Shown here: positions 45,927 through 56,472 of the stretch, in pieces
Layout of the letters: each line of letters opens with the position of its first letter
How positions within the stretch are numbered: position 1 is the first letter of the stretch
Assembly (NCBI RefSeq): GCF_900114495.1
Contig: NZ_FOZI01000001.1
Coordinates: 143,469-207,468, forward strand
Origin: Dyella sp. OK004
Lineage (GTDB): Bacteria > Pseudomonadota > Gammaproteobacteria > Xanthomonadales > Rhodanobacteraceae
Direction: 5' to 3'
DNA length: 64,000 bases
Position numbers and translations under genes: made by a program
The notes under the pieces: model-generated
The model's input: only the letters and a program-made list of their open reading frames with translations
What the model was told of the DNA's origin: nothing
The model's database searches: none

Positions 45927-47399
45927 ATGAGCAAGTACGAACTGCAGAAGCTTTACATCCACGGTGCACTGGTCGATGCCACCAGCGGCGAGACGTTCGA
46001 TGTGGTGAACCCCGCCAATGGCGAAGTGCTCGCCAAAGTGCAGCGCGCCTCCAAGGCTGACGTGGAGCGCGCGGTGGAAAGCGCTGAAGAAGGCCAGCGC
46101 GTATGGGCTGCGATGACCGCCGTGCAGCGCTCGCGCATTCTGCGCCGCGCGGTGGACATCCTGCGCGAACGCAACGACGAACTGGCTCTGCTCGAAACCG
46201 AGAACACCGGCAAGGCGTACGCCGAAACCTCGACGGTGGATATCGTTACCGGCGCGGACGTGCTGGAGTACTACGCTGGCCTGGCCTGCGCTATCGAAGG
46301 CGAGCAGGTGCCGCTGCGTGAGTCGAGCTTCTTTTATACGCGCCGCGAGCCGCTGGGCGTGGTCGCCGGCATCGGCGCGTGGAACTATCCGGTACAGATC
46401 GCACTGTGGAAGTCCGCCCCGGCCCTGGCGGCGGGCAACGCGATGATCTTCAAGCCGAGTGAGGTCACCCCGCTGACCGCACTCAAGCTGGCGCAGATCT
46501 ATACCGAAGCCGGCGTACCGGCTGGCGTGTTCAACGTGTTGAACGGCGCCGGCCGTGAAGTCGGCCAGTGGCTCACCGAACATCCGCGCATCGAGAAGAT
46601 CTCCTTCACCGGCGGTGTCGAGACCGGCAAGAAGGTGATGGCCAGCGCCGCCTCCTCGTCGCTGAAGGAAGTGACCATGGAGCTCGGCGGCAAGTCGCCG
46701 CTGATCGTGTTCCCGGACGCCGATATCGCCCGCGCCGCCGACATCGCGGTGATGGCGAATTTCTTTAGCTCCGGCCAGGTCTGCACCAACGGCACCCGCG
46801 TGTTCGTGCACGAGTCGATCAAAGCGGCGTTCGAAGCTGCCGTGCTGGAGCGCGTGACGCGCATCCGTCTCGGCGAGCCGACCAACCCGTCCACCAATTT
46901 CGGTCCGCTCACCAGCTTCCCGCACATGGAGAAGGTGCTGTCGCTGATCGAAAGCGGCAAGCGCGAAGGCGCGCGCCTGCTCATCGGCGGCGCGCGCGTG
47001 CTGCAGGCGCCGTACGACAAGGGCGCTTATGTGCAGCCCACGGTGTTCTCCGATTGCCGCGACGACATGACCATCGTGCGCGAAGAAATCTTCGGACCGG
47101 TGATGAGCATCCTCGCGTGGCGCGACGAACAGGAAGTGATCGCGCGCGCCAACGACACCTATTTCGGCCTCGCCGCCGGCGTGATGACGCCTGATCTTTC
47201 GCAGGCGCATCGCGTGATCCATCAGCTGCAGGCCGGCATCTGCTGGATCAACACCTGGGGCGAGTCGCCGGCGGAAATGCCGGTGGGTGGTTACAAGCAA
47301 TCTGGCGTCGGCCGCGAGAACGGCATCAGCACGCTGGCCCATTACACACGAATCAAGTCGGTGCAGGTGGAACTGGGGCCGTTTGCCTCGGTGTTCTGA
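45927..47399 (+). CDS. betB: Betaine-aldehyde dehydrogenase
   Basis: 490 aa, standard length. NAD(P)-binding and active-site motifs: [30 protein letters not shown] in pieces, MELGGKSPL with catalytic Glu, and [16 protein letters not shown] with nucleophilic Cys. Oxidises betaine aldehyde to glycine betaine. [14 protein letters not shown] and the C-terminal [12 protein letters not shown] are typical of BetB. Followed at 60 nt by betA. Confidence 0.96.
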   Translation: MSKYELQKLYIHGALVDATSGETFDVVNPANGEVLAKVQRASKADVERAVESAEEGQRVWAAMTAVQRSRILRRAVDILRERNDELALLETENTGKAYAETSTVDIVTGADVLEYYAGLACAIEGEQVPLRESSFFYTRREPLGVVAGIGAWNYPVQIALWKSAPALAAGNAMIFKPSEVTPLTALKLAQIYTEAGVPAGVFNVLNGAGREVGQWLTEHPRIEKISFTGGVETGKKVMASAASSSLKEVTMELGGKSPLIVFPDADIARAADIAVMANFFSSGQVCTNGTRVFVHESIKAAFEAAVLERVTRIRLGEPTNPSTNFGPLTSFPHMEKVLSLIESGKREGARLLIGGARVLQAPYDKGAYVQPTVFSDCRDDMTIVREEIFGPVMSILAWRDEQEVIARANDTYFGLAAGVMTPDLSQAHRVIHQLQAGICWINTWGESPAEMPVGGYKQSGVGRENGISTLAHYTRIKSVQVELGPFASVF

Positions 47400-47459
47400 C
47401 CCGCGATCCGCCGGGCGGCCGCCGCGATGGCGCTGCCTGTATTCAAGCAAGGAGTTCCC

Positions 47460-49136
47460 ATGAGCGACATCAAGACCTACGACTACATCATCATCGGCGC
47501 CGGCTCGGCAGGTAACGTGCTGGCCACGCGCCTGACCGAGGATGCGAGCGTCACGGTATTGCTGCTCGAGGCAGGCGGTCCCGACTACCGTTTCGATTTC
47601 CGCACGCAGATGCCGGCCGCGCTGGCTTATCCGCTGCAGGGCCGCCGCTACAACTGGGCTTATCTGACTGATCCCGAGCCGCATATGAATAACCGTCGCA
47701 TGGAATGCGGCCGCGGCAAGGGTCTCGGCGGCTCCTCGCTGATCAACGGCATGTGCTACATCCGCGGCAACGCCATGGACTATGACCACTGGGCCAAGCG
47801 CCCGGGCCTGGAGGACTGGACCTATCTCGATTGCCTGCCCTACTTCCGCAAGGCCGAGACGCGCGACATCGGTCCCAACGATTACCACGGCGGCGATGGC
47901 CCGGTCAGCGTCACCACGCCGAAGAACGGCAATAACGTGCTGTTCCATGCGATGGTCGAAGCCGGCGTGCAAGCCGGCTACCCGCGCACCGACGACCTCA
48001 ACGGCTACCAGCAAGAAGGCTTCGGCCCGATGGACCGCACGGTGACGCCGCAGGGCCGCCGCGCCAGCACGGCGCGCGGCTATCTCGACCAGGCGCGCAC
48101 GCGGCCGAATCTCACCATCGTCACACACGCGCTAACCGATCGCATCCTGTTCACCGGCAAGCAGGCGACTGGCGTAGCGTGGATGCAGGGCGATCAGAAA
48201 CAAGAGGCGCACGTGCGCCGCGAAGTGCTGCTATGCGGTGGCGCGATCGCCTCGCCACAAATCCTGCAGCGCTCTGGCGTGGGCCCGGCCGATCTGCTGC
48301 GCGGCCTGGATATCCCGTTGGTGCATCACCTACCCGGCGTCGGCGCCAACCTGCAGGACCATCTCGAGATGTACATGCAGTGGGAGTGCAAGCAGCCAGT
48401 GTCGCTGGCGCCCGCGCTCGACTGGTACAACCAGCCGAAGATCGGCGCGGAATGGCTGTTCTTCGGTACCGGCATTGGTGCCAGCAACCAGTTCGAGGCC
48501 GGCGGCTTCATTCGCAGCGACGAAGCATTCGAATGGCCGAACCTGCAGTATCACTTCCTGCCGGTGGCCATCAATTACAACGGCTCCAATCCGATCAAGA
48601 CGCACAGCTTCCAGGCGCACGTCGGTTCGATGCGCTCGCCGAGCCGTGGCCGCATCCATGTGCGCTCGCGCGACCCGCGTGAAGATCCCAGCATCCTGTT
48701 CAACTACATGTCGCACGAGCAGGACTGGCGCGAGTTCCGCTCGGCGATCCGCATCACTCGCGAGATCATGCAGCAGAAGGCGATGGATCCCTATCGCGGC
48801 AAGGAGATCTCGCCCAGCGCCGACCTGAAGACGGATGCGCAGTTCGATGCTTTCGTGCGTACCCACGCCGAAACGGCCTACCACCCATCCTGCTCGAACC
48901 AGATGGGCAACGACGACATGTGCGTCGTCGACGGCCAGGGCCGCGTGCACGGTATGCAGGGCCTGCGTGTGGTGGACGCTTCGATCATGCCGCAGGTAAC
49001 TACGGGCAATCTCAATGCGCCGACGATCATGATCGCCGAGAAGATCGCCGATGCGATCCGTGGCCGCACACCGCTGCCGCGCGCCACTACTTCTTACTAC
49101 ATGGCAAACGGCGCACCACTGCGCCGCCCGGCATAA
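47460..49136 (+). CDS. betA: Choline dehydrogenase
   Basis: 558 aa from the ATG at 47460 with AAGGAG at the right distance. GMC oxidoreductase: FAD motif [39 protein letters not shown] in pieces, and the late [12 protein letters not shown] with catalytic His; the terminal segment [22 protein letters not shown] supplies the Asn partner. Oxidises choline to betaine aldehyde at the membrane. E. coli has HPCGTCKMG at the His loop; here it is HPSCSNQMG. Confidence 0.96.
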   Translation: MSDIKTYDYIIIGAGSAGNVLATRLTEDASVTVLLLEAGGPDYRFDFRTQMPAALAYPLQGRRYNWAYLTDPEPHMNNRRMECGRGKGLGGSSLINGMCYIRGNAMDYDHWAKRPGLEDWTYLDCLPYFRKAETRDIGPNDYHGGDGPVSVTTPKNGNNVLFHAMVEAGVQAGYPRTDDLNGYQQEGFGPMDRTVTPQGRRASTARGYLDQARTRPNLTIVTHALTDRILFTGKQATGVAWMQGDQKQEAHVRREVLLCGGAIASPQILQRSGVGPADLLRGLDIPLVHHLPGVGANLQDHLEMYMQWECKQPVSLAPALDWYNQPKIGAEWLFFGTGIGASNQFEAGGFIRSDEAFEWPNLQYHFLPVAINYNGSNPIKTHSFQAHVGSMRSPSRGRIHVRSRDPREDPSILFNYMSHEQDWREFRSAIRITREIMQQKAMDPYRGKEISPSADLKTDAQFDAFVRTHAETAYHPSCSNQMGNDDMCVVDGQGRVHGMQGLRVVDASIMPQVTTGNLNAPTIMIAEKIADAIRGRTPLPRATTSYYMANGAPLRRPA

Positions 49137-49147
49137 ACGCTCCCCCT

Positions 49148-49177
49148 AAGGTGCCCCGTTTCCGTGCGGGGCATCTT
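49148..49177 (+). terminator. Stem-loop terminator after betA
   Basis: AAGGTGCCCCG-TTTCCG-TGCGGGGCATCTT, 11 nt after the betA stop, with one GT mismatch and partial T-run. Probable end of betIBA. Confidence 0.55.
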
Positions 49178-49340
49178 CGGCACAAGGATGTGCCACCTTT
49201 TCTTTCGATCGCTTGATAGGCACGTTTAACGCTGCCCTTACGCCCGATCCACAGCCGCCACAAAGCCGTCTTCAACGAATCATGGTTCAGTCATTTGCCA
49301 CGTGCAGACTGTGCCGGCACCGTTCCCCGAAGACCGCATC

Positions 49341-49601
49341 ATGCTGGCCCAATACGTTTACTCAGCCAAGGCAGGCTTGTTCCGCATCGTTCGTCATGGG
49401 CGCCGCTGGCGCAGCATGCTGGAAATGCAGGAAATCGACCGGCACGACACCGCCGAATCTGCGCTGGAAGCGCTGCGCGGCAACTGGCCGCACGCGCGTC
49501 TGCCGGCGCGGCTCACTGACTGGCGTTACCTGCCGGAACTCGCACTGGCACATTCGCGCGTATCGAGCGAGCCGGTGATCCGCTGGCGGCTCGCCGGGTA
49601 A
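49341..49601 (+). CDS. Small hypothetical protein
   Basis: 86 aa from the ATG at 49341. Cytoplasmic, basic, with AKAGLFRIVRHGRRWRSMLEMQEIDRHDT suggesting a short beta-hairpin/helix domain, then DWRYLPELALAHSRVSSEPVIRWRLAG. Codon use matches neighbours and the frame ends just before the convergent antiporter gene (13-nt gap). I do not recognise it. An upstream ATG at 49302 would add 13 residues. Confidence 0.5.
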   Translation: MLAQYVYSAKAGLFRIVRHGRRWRSMLEMQEIDRHDTAESALEALRGNWPHARLPARLTDWRYLPELALAHSRVSSEPVIRWRLAG

Positions 49602-49614
49602 ATCGCGGCAAATC

Positions 49615-51297
49615 TTACGCGACAGCCGGGCGCAGACCGTCAATCATTGTGCGGGCCAGTTCGCGCTCGCTGAGCACCACCAGATCCGCGCCCTGCTTCA
49701 ATAGATGCTCACGGCATTCGTCCGAATCGGCGCGCGCAATGATCTGCAAGGCCGGATTCAACAGGCGCGCGGCACGCACGACTTCGCCGCTCTCGAAAGC
49801 TTGGGGCACCGTCACCAGCAAGGCTCGCGCCTGCGGCAGATTGGCAGCTTCCAGCACGTCGTCGCGGGAGGCGTTACCAACGATGGTTTCGATGCCACTC
49901 TGGCGCAGTGACTCGGTAAGGTCCTTTTCTTCCTCCAGCACCAGCAGGGCATCGCCGCGCGCATGCACGGCCTCACCCAGCAGTTGCCCCAGACGGCCAT
50001 AGCCGGCGACCACCACGTGATCGCGCAAAGTACTCAGCGGCAGAGCCACTACATCGCCGGCCGGCGCCATCTCAGGATGGGTTTCCACAACAACGGCCTC
50101 GCGTGCATCCATTCGCGCCTTCACGCGATCCATCAACTTGAACAGCAACGGGTTGATCAGGATCGAGACGATCGCCGCCGCCAGCAAGACATCCTGAGCT
50201 TCCTTCGACACCAGGTTCTGCGCGACGCCGACGCCGATCAGGATGAAAGAGAACTCGCCGATCTGCGACAGGCTGGTCGCGATGGTCAGCGCCGTACTCA
50301 GCGGCTTGCGGAAAGCCAGCACGATACCCAGCGCGGCCAGCGATTTGCCCACCACGATGATCAGCAGCGCCGCCAACACCACCAGCGGCTCGGTAAGCAC
50401 GATGTGGTAGTTGAATAACATGCCGATGGAAACAAAGAACAGCACCGCAAAGGCATCGCGCAACGGCAGGGTTTCTTCCGCAGCATCATGCGCCAGCTTG
50501 GACTCGCCCATCATCATGCCGGCGAAGAATGCGCCGAGTTCGAACGACACACCGAACAGGCCAGCCGCACCAAAAGCCACGCCCAGCGCGATCGCCAGCA
50601 CCGCCAGCCGGAACAATTCACGCGAACCGGTATGCGCTACTACTTTGAGCAGCCATGGGATCACGCGCTTGCCGACAATCAGCATCACCGCGACAAAGGC
50701 CACGACCTTGCCCACGGTGATACCGACCGTGGTCGCAATCTCGCCGAACGAAGGCGCCACTCCGCCATCGCTCGACAGCGAAGCACCCAATGCGGGCAGC
50801 AACACCAGCGCCAGCACCATCGCCAGGTCTTCGACGATCAGCCAGCCGACGGCGATGCGGCCACGCTCGGTTTCCATCAGGCGACGCTCTTCCAGCGCGC
50901 GCAGCAGCACCACCGTGCTCGCTACCGACAACGCTAGACCGAACACAAAACTCTGCGCCATCGGCCAGCCCAGCGCCCAGCCCAGCAGCATGCCGAGCAC
51001 GGTCGCTACCGCCATCTGGCCGATCGCACCGGGGATGGCGATGTTTTTGACCGACAGCAGATCCTTCAACGAGAAATGCAGGCCTACGCCGAACATCAGC
51101 AGCACCACACCCAGTTCCGCCAACTGATGGGCCAGCGGACCATCGGCGACAAAGCCCGGCGTGAAGGGACCCGCCACCACACCGGCAAGCATATAGCCAG
51201 CCAGCACCGGCAGCTTCAAACGGTGGGCAATGGCAGCGAACAGGAAGGCCAGCACGATGCCTCCGACAATCGTGGCGATAAGCGGGGCGTCATGCAT
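49615..51297 (-). CDS. ybaL: Kef/YbaL-type monovalent cation:proton antiporter
   Basis: 560 aa from the ATG at 51297 (MHDAPLIATIVGG). The CPA2 membrane domain has about 12 helices (1-390) with MLAGVVAGPFTPGF and LGVVLLMFGVGLHF. The C-terminal RCK/TrkA-N domain (about 415-540) has the Rossmann start HVVVAGYGRLGQLLGEAV and PNASRDDVLEAANLPQARALLV-like motifs. Exchanges K+ (or Na+) for H+ under nucleotide control. YbaL is the closest model; KefB-like ligand residues were not verified. Confidence 0.88.
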   Translation of the reverse strand: MHDAPLIATIVGGIVLAFLFAAIAHRLKLPVLAGYMLAGVVAGPFTPGFVADGPLAHQLAELGVVLLMFGVGLHFSLKDLLSVKNIAIPGAIGQMAVATVLGMLLGWALGWPMAQSFVFGLALSVASTVVLLRALEERRLMETERGRIAVGWLIVEDLAMVLALVLLPALGASLSSDGGVAPSFGEIATTVGITVGKVVAFVAVMLIVGKRVIPWLLKVVAHTGSRELFRLAVLAIALGVAFGAAGLFGVSFELGAFFAGMMMGESKLAHDAAEETLPLRDAFAVLFFVSIGMLFNYHIVLTEPLVVLAALLIIVVGKSLAALGIVLAFRKPLSTALTIATSLSQIGEFSFILIGVGVAQNLVSKEAQDVLLAAAIVSILINPLLFKLMDRVKARMDAREAVVVETHPEMAPAGDVVALPLSTLRDHVVVAGYGRLGQLLGEAVHARGDALLVLEEEKDLTESLRQSGIETIVGNASRDDVLEAANLPQARALLVTVPQAFESGEVVRAARLLNPALQIIARADSDECREHLLKQGADLVVLSERELARTMIDGLRPAVA

Positions 51298-51447
51298 GGC
51301 GGCGTTCCTTAGGCAACGGGGGGCGTGAAACCGTGCGCCGACAAAGGCGCGTGGCGCAGCGTGGCTACCGTCATCCGACGCTGGCAGGGCTTTGCACCAC
51401 ATCAGTTGTAAGGGCATTCGGCGGCCAGCACAAGCACCGCCGGACCG

Positions 51448-53262
51448 CTATTCCTGCGCGTTGATCACCGCGAGGAAATCGTGCCCATAGCGTTTCAGCT
51501 TGGCTTCGCCTACGCCACTGATCGAGGCCATCTCCTCTTCATTGGCAGGCAACGCGCGCAGCATCCCCAGCAAGGTGGCGTCATGGAAGATGACATACGC
51601 CGGCACACCATGCTGTTTGGCCAATTGCGCGCGCAAGGCGCGCAAGGCATCCCACATCGGCTGCTCGTAGGCTTCGATACCGAGACTGCTGCCGGTCACT
51701 ACCTGACTGTCGCGACGGCGGCGCGAGCGGCGCTCCGGACGCACATCTTCGCGCAGGCGTACCGATTGATTGCCGACGAGCACATCGCGACTGGCCTTGG
51801 TCAACCGCATAGTGCCGAAGCCTTCTGCATCCGCTTCGAGCAAACCTGCGGCTAGCAACTGGCGGAACACCGAGCGCCACTGCTTTTCATCCATGTCGGC
51901 GCCGATGCCAAACGTGCTGAGGCGATCATGGCCGAGTTCGCTCATGCGATTACCGTCAATCCCTCGCAAGACATCGATCACATGGCCCGAACCGAAACGC
52001 TGCCCGCTGCGATACACCGCCGACAGGGCTTTCTGCGCTGGCACCGTGGCATCCCAGGTCTTTGGTGGTTCCACGCAGTTGTCGCAAAGACCGCAAGGAC
52101 CCTGATAACTCTCGCCGAAGGCACCCAGCAACAACTCGCGCCGGCAGCGCGTGGCTTCAGCGTAGGCGAGCAGCGCTTCCAGCTTTTGCCGCTCCACGCG
52201 CTTGCGCTCATCCGCCGATTCCGACTGCGCAATCATCTGGCTCATCGTCACCACGTCGGAGAGGCCGTAGATCATCCACGCCTCGGCCGGCAAACCATCG
52301 CGGCCGCCACGACCGGTTTCCTGGTAATAACCTTCCATGCTGCGCGGCAGATCCAGATGCGCCACGAAGCGCACATCCGGCTTGTCGATACCCATACCGA
52401 ACGCCACCGTGGCCACCATCACCACGCCGTCCTCGCGCAGAAAACGTTGCTGATTCGCCGCACGCGTCGCCGCATCCAGTCCCGCGTGATAAGGCAACGC
52501 CCCGATACCGGCTTCTGCCAGCCAGGCCGCCGTGTCGTCCACCTTCTTGCGGCTGAGGCAATACACGATGCCGGCATCGCCGCGATGCGCCTCGAGAAAA
52601 TCCATCAACTGCCGCCGCGCGTTATGCCGTAGCCCAACGCGATAACGGATATTAGGGCGGTCGAAACTCGACACGAACTGCCGCGCATCCTGCAACGCCA
52701 GCCGCTCGACGATTTCCTCGCGCGTACGCTGATCCGCCGTCGCGGTAAGCGCGACGCGCGGCACCTGCGGAAAGCGCTGATGCAGCACTGCCAGCTCGCG
52801 ATACTCCGGGCGGAAATCGTGCCCCCATTGCGATACGCAATGCGCTTCGTCGATGGCGAACAACGCCACTTCCGTCTGCTCAAGCAGACTCAGAAACCGA
52901 CCAGTCAGCAGACGCTCCGGCGCGACATAGAGCAGGTTCAATTCACCCGCCAGCAACTGACTCTCAACCTTGCGCTGCGCCTCGGCGCCCAGGCTGGAGT
53001 TCAGATAGGCCGCCGCCACCCCCGCTTCGCGCAGCGCATCGACCTGATCCTGCATCAACGCAATCAGCGGCGATACCACAATGCCCGTACCCTGCCGCAG
53101 CAAGGCAGGAATCTGATAACACAGCGACTTGCCCCCACCCGTCGGCATCAACACCAACGCATCGCCCCCCTCCGCCACCCGCTCAACGATGGCCTGCTGC
53201 TGACCGCGGAAACTGGTGTAACCGAAGACGCTATTGAGAATGTCGAGAGGAGTCGAAGGCAT
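51448..53262 (-). CDS. recQ: ATP-dependent DNA helicase RecQ
   Basis: 604 aa from the ATG at 53262. Helicase motifs: [14 protein letters not shown] (motif 0), [16 protein letters not shown] (I), [18 protein letters not shown] (II plus aromatic loop), ALTATAD (III), [13 protein letters not shown] (VI). A zinc-binding RQC region with [17 protein letters not shown] and a C-terminal HRDC domain (about 520-600) complete the family layout. Unwinds DNA 3' to 5' in recombination repair. Confidence 0.97.
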   Translation of the reverse strand: MPSTPLDILNSVFGYTSFRGQQQAIVERVAEGGDALVLMPTGGGKSLCYQIPALLRQGTGIVVSPLIALMQDQVDALREAGVAAAYLNSSLGAEAQRKVESQLLAGELNLLYVAPERLLTGRFLSLLEQTEVALFAIDEAHCVSQWGHDFRPEYRELAVLHQRFPQVPRVALTATADQRTREEIVERLALQDARQFVSSFDRPNIRYRVGLRHNARRQLMDFLEAHRGDAGIVYCLSRKKVDDTAAWLAEAGIGALPYHAGLDAATRAANQQRFLREDGVVMVATVAFGMGIDKPDVRFVAHLDLPRSMEGYYQETGRGGRDGLPAEAWMIYGLSDVVTMSQMIAQSESADERKRVERQKLEALLAYAEATRCRRELLLGAFGESYQGPCGLCDNCVEPPKTWDATVPAQKALSAVYRSGQRFGSGHVIDVLRGIDGNRMSELGHDRLSTFGIGADMDEKQWRSVFRQLLAAGLLEADAEGFGTMRLTKASRDVLVGNQSVRLREDVRPERRSRRRRDSQVVTGSSLGIEAYEQPMWDALRALRAQLAKQHGVPAYVIFHDATLLGMLRALPANEEEMASISGVGEAKLKRYGHDFLAVINAQE

Positions 53263-53374
53263 CTGCGGAATGCTAGCAAATGCATCTGGCAAGAATGGCA
53301 GGCAAACAGCCATTCAAGCGGTACGACATGTCGCAGATGGTTGTCGGACAGGAGATTCCATAGGTGACGGCATT

Positions 53375-53425
53375 CCGAGCACCCATCCCTCACCCCAGCC
53401 CTCTCCCCGAAGGGGAGAGGGAGCA
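53375..53425 (+). repeat. Module iii fragment upstream of recQ
   Basis: CCGAGCACCCATCCCTCACC followed by CCTCTCCCC-GAA-GGGGAGAGG; same as the tail of copies at 1-110 and 17377-17655. Directly precedes a complete copy. Confidence 0.8.
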
Positions 53426-53472
53426 AATGCTCTTGCGACGATGGGGCAAGCTAGTTCGAAAAAGCTCCAACC

Positions 53473-53735
53473 CGACGCCTGACTCTGGAAAAGGCGCAGC
53501 TACAAAGCACACCGCCTGCTCTCAGGCCATTTCTCTTTGGTTACTTTCTCTTTGGGCCAGCAAAGAGAAAGTGACTCGGACCGCGGCAGCGGTTCGAAAG
53601 CCCGCGGCAGGCGAGCCAGGGCACGCAGACGCTAAAACCGGGCGACAAGGCACTGGACCCCGGCCTACGCCGGGGTGACAAAGTAGGAAGCCGTGAACCG
53701 AGCGCCCACCCCCTCACCCCGAAGGGGGAGCGGGA
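53473..53735 (+). repeat. Modular intergenic repeat, complete copy
   Basis: CGACGCCTGACTCTGG edge, ACTTTCTCTTTG/CAAAGAGAAAGT hairpin, GC-rich linker, CCCCGG-CCTACG-CCGGGG hairpin (compensatory changes against other copies) and CCCTCACCCC-GAA-GGGGGAGCGGG tail. With the fragment it fills 53263-53746; no gene there. Confidence 0.87.
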
Positions 53736-53746
53736 GAAAAGCGAGA

Positions 53747-54088
53747 TCAAAAACCAGGCATCCCCCACAACGCCCGATCCACATCCGCATCCAACCCAAA
53801 CCGCGAGAGCGGCACCCGCCCATTCTTCACCTCAACGCCCTCCGCCTTAAGCAACCGGCATTGCTCGCGAAACCCCCTACTCCCACGCGGCAAAGCCACC
53901 TCGCCACTGGCGCGCAACACACGAAACCAGGGCAAAGTCATACCCTCCGGCACCTCACCCAGCAAACGCCCCACCAGCCGTGCCCTCCCCGGCAAACCGG
54001 CACGGGCGGCAATCGCGCCGTAACTGGCGACCCGACCCGGCGGAATGGCGGCAATAGCGGCGTAAATGCGTTCTTGAGCGTCGTTCAT
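53747..54088 (-). CDS. Alkyltransferase-like (ATL) DNA repair protein
   Basis: 113 aa. The MGMT DNA-binding fold is clear (YAAIAAIPPGRVASYGAIAARAGLPGRARLVGRLL in pieces), but the active-site PCHR is PWFR, with Trp54 in place of the alkyl-accepting Cys. Such ATL proteins bind O6-alkylguanine and hand lesions to nucleotide excision repair rather than demethylating them. The C-terminal 30 residues (RFGLDADVDRALWGMPGF) follow the usual ATL tail. Divergent from the next gene. Confidence 0.9.
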   Translation of the reverse strand: MNDAQERIYAAIAAIPPGRVASYGAIAARAGLPGRARLVGRLLGEVPEGMTLPWFRVLRASGEVALPRGSRGFREQCRLLKAEGVEVKNGRVPLSRFGLDADVDRALWGMPGF

Positions 54089-54155
54089 GTCGCGGCATTA
54101 ACACACAATCGTGGCAGAGTAGTGGAGGGACTTGGCCCCAACGCGGACCCGCATC

Positions 54156-54560
54156 ATGCGTCATTTCGAAGCCGTGCGTTCTCACATCGGCAGCCTGCAC
54201 CAGCTACGCCACAACGACCCGTACCTGATCAGCTTCGACATGCAGCTGCCACACGGACGCCACCAGGGCATCTACCTGACGGAACTGGAAGACGAGTCAG
54301 GGAGCCGCTATCTGCGCATCTCCACGCCCATCGGTCCGCTGGCGGGTTCGGATGCCCGCCGCTGCCTGCGTTTCAATTGGGAGCAGCGCACCGGCTTTCT
54401 GGCCGTGGCCGACCTGGACGGTTCGCCCTACCTGCATCTGTGCGAGAACCGCCCCTACGAACTGCTCAGCATCTCGGAACTGAAGCGGTTGATCCACGAG
54501 CTGGGCACGCTGGGCGATCAGCTGGAGCGCGTCGTCGCCCACGGAGGCGACGACCTGTAG
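54156..54560 (+). CDS. Conserved-looking hypothetical protein
   Basis: 134 aa from the ATG at 54156; a TTG at 54132 with GGAGG too close upstream is an alternative. Alternating strands (YLISFDMQLPHGRHQGIYLTEL, RYLRISTPIGPLAG, GFLAVADLDGSPYLHL in pieces) followed by a C-terminal helix resemble the alpha/beta fold of YbjN or secretion-chaperone-like proteins, without a diagnostic motif. Convergent with the phosphate transporter gene, 12-nt gap. Confidence 0.6.
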   Translation: MRHFEAVRSHIGSLHQLRHNDPYLISFDMQLPHGRHQGIYLTELEDESGSRYLRISTPIGPLAGSDARRCLRFNWEQRTGFLAVADLDGSPYLHLCENRPYELLSISELKRLIHELGTLGDQLERVVAHGGDDL

Positions 54561-54572
54561 TTCTGGATATCG

Positions 54573-55691
54573 TTAGAACAACAACGTAGCGAAGCGCACC
54601 GCACCATAAGCCAGCAAGGCGGTGACCGGCAGGGTCAGAATCCACGCCCACACCATGCGCTCCACCACCGACCAACGGATGGCGTTCCAGCGCTTGGCCG
54701 CGCCCACACCCATGATCGAGGCGGACACGTTGTGCGTGGTGGATACCGGCACGCCAAACGCTGAGGCAGTGAGAATCACCGCGGCAGAACTGCCTTCGGC
54801 GGCGAAGCCATTGATGGGGTGCAACTTCACCATCTTGTGGCCCAGCGTCTTGATGATGCGCCAGCCGCCGCCGGCGGTACCGGCTGCCATGGTCAGCGCG
54901 CATACGACAGCTACCCACGCCGGCACATTGAAGCCCCCGTCATTGGAGCCCGCGATGCGCAGGAAGCTCAGCCAATGCGGCAGCTGATCGAACTGGCCTG
55001 CCGCGGTAGCTCCGGCCAGGGCCAGCGCAATGATGCCCATGCTTTTCTGCGCGTCGTTCATGCCGTGAGCCAGCCCCATCGCGCTTGCAGAGACAATCTG
55101 CGCCTTGCCGAAGAAGCTGTTGACGAACGGTGTGCGTCCGAAGCGGCGCAGGAACCCCTTGCGACTGGCCAGCCAGCTGAGCAGCGCGTACAGCGCACCC
55201 ATCAGCAGGAAACCCATGATGAAGCCGAGCAACGGTGACACCACCATCGGCACGATCACCTTGGGCACCACGCCCTTGCCCTGCCACCAATGCTCGCCGC
55301 CCTGCATCCAGATGATCGAATGAAAGTTATCGCCCGATGCAGCGATCGCCGCGCCGACCAGTGCGCCGACCAGCGCATGGCTGGAGCTCGAAGGCAACCC
55401 CAGCCACCAGGTGATCAGGTTCCACACCGTGGCGGCGCCCAGCGCGCAGATCAGCAGCTGCGGGCCGGCCGCCACTACGTTGGTGTCGAGCAGGCCAGCG
55501 GCAATCGTCTTAGCCACCGCGGTACCCCACAACGCGCCGATCAGGTTGGTCACCGCTGCCAGCAGCACCGCCTGGCCTGGCGTCAGCACCTTGGTCGCCA
55601 CCACCGTGGCGATGGAGTTGGCGGTGTCGTGGAAGCCGTTGATGTAGGTGAAGACGAGTGCGACCAGCACCACCGCGATAACCATGCTCAT
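54573..55691 (-). CDS. pit: PiT-family inorganic phosphate transporter
   Basis: 372 aa with about ten membrane helices. Two copies of the family signature are visible: YINGFHDTANSIATVVATKVLTPGQAV near the N-terminus and MGLAHGMNDAQKSMGIIAL in the middle (each in pieces). Low-affinity phosphate (or metal-phosphate) uptake driven by ions. Starts 10 nt after the DUF47 gene, its usual partner. Confidence 0.93.
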   Translation of the reverse strand: MSMVIAVVLVALVFTYINGFHDTANSIATVVATKVLTPGQAVLLAAVTNLIGALWGTAVAKTIAAGLLDTNVVAAGPQLLICALGAATVWNLITWWLGLPSSSSHALVGALVGAAIAASGDNFHSIIWMQGGEHWWQGKGVVPKVIVPMVVSPLLGFIMGFLLMGALYALLSWLASRKGFLRRFGRTPFVNSFFGKAQIVSASAMGLAHGMNDAQKSMGIIALALAGATAAGQFDQLPHWLSFLRIAGSNDGGFNVPAWVAVVCALTMAAGTAGGGWRIIKTLGHKMVKLHPINGFAAEGSSAAVILTASAFGVPVSTTHNVSASIMGVGAAKRWNAIRWSVVERMVWAWILTLPVTALLAYGAVRFATLLF

Positions 55692-55701
55692 CGCGGCGGC
55701 C

Positions 55702-56331
55702 TTAGGAGTTTTTCAGCACGATGGAATAGACGATGTTGCCGACGTCGCGGCACTTGTCTATGGCTTTCTCGATCAGCTCGAACAGGTCCTTGGCCAGCAT
55801 CGCGCGCATGGCGTCGTTGCCTTCGACATAGAGCGTGCGGTAGGGCGACAGCAGCATGCGGTCGCCTTCGGATTCCAGCGCCTGCAGACGGTCCTGCAAT
55901 TTCTTCACCGGGTCGATGCGCAGACCGCGGCGCAGCTCGCCGATCATCTCCGACACCACCGCGGTGGCGCGCTCGAGTATCAGCGCGCGCTGAGCGAAAT
56001 CCACATCGGTAACGCGAGAAGCCACGATCTCGTAACGCTCGGCGAATTTCTCGACGGTCTTGGGAATTTTGTACAGTGCCGAGTTCAGTGCCTCGATGTC
56101 TTCGCGGTCCAGCGCGGTAACAAAGGTGTTCACCAGCTCCTCGCTGATCTGCGCGGCGAGTGCCTTCTCGCGAGCGCGGGCCGCGGCGAAGGCCGCCATC
56201 ACCGGGGCATGGTCGGTATGGGTCACCAGCTCATGCAGCGCCCGCGTGCTTTCCTTGGCTGCCTCCGCACTTTGCTCGAGCAGGCCATAGAACTTGTCGC
56301 CTTTGCCGAAGATGGTTTGCAGTGAAAACAT
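55702..56331 (-). CDS. DUF47 / PhoU-like partner of phosphate transporter
   Basis: 209 aa, all-helical. FGKGDKFYGLLEQSAEAAKES start, RAREKALAAQISEEL and DLFELIEKAIDKCRDVGNIVYSIV close match the DUF47 (TIGR00153) family, structurally related to PhoU. Likely a cytoplasmic modulator of the pit transporter located just downstream in the same operon. Confidence 0.92.
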   Translation of the reverse strand: MFSLQTIFGKGDKFYGLLEQSAEAAKESTRALHELVTHTDHAPVMAAFAAARAREKALAAQISEELVNTFVTALDREDIEALNSALYKIPKTVEKFAERYEIVASRVTDVDFAQRALILERATAVVSEMIGELRRGLRIDPVKKLQDRLQALESEGDRMLLSPYRTLYVEGNDAMRAMLAKDLFELIEKAIDKCRDVGNIVYSIVLKNS

Positions 56332-56472
56332 GCGCAGGGTGCCTGAGAATGGACGAAATGACGGCTATGTTACAAGACTGCCCCGCCGCACCGCACCAAG
56401 CGCCCTTCCCGCCGGGAAGCCCCGCCCAGGCCTTACACTGGGTGCCTTTCCCCCACCGATCCCCTTGACAAG

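Noticed and set aside
45810-48128. Very long open frame (772 codons) on the minus strand opposite betI, betB and betA
   Set aside because: Mirrors three strongly recognised genes in high-GC DNA; its translation is His/Arg/Ala-rich with no domain. An artefact of codon bias.
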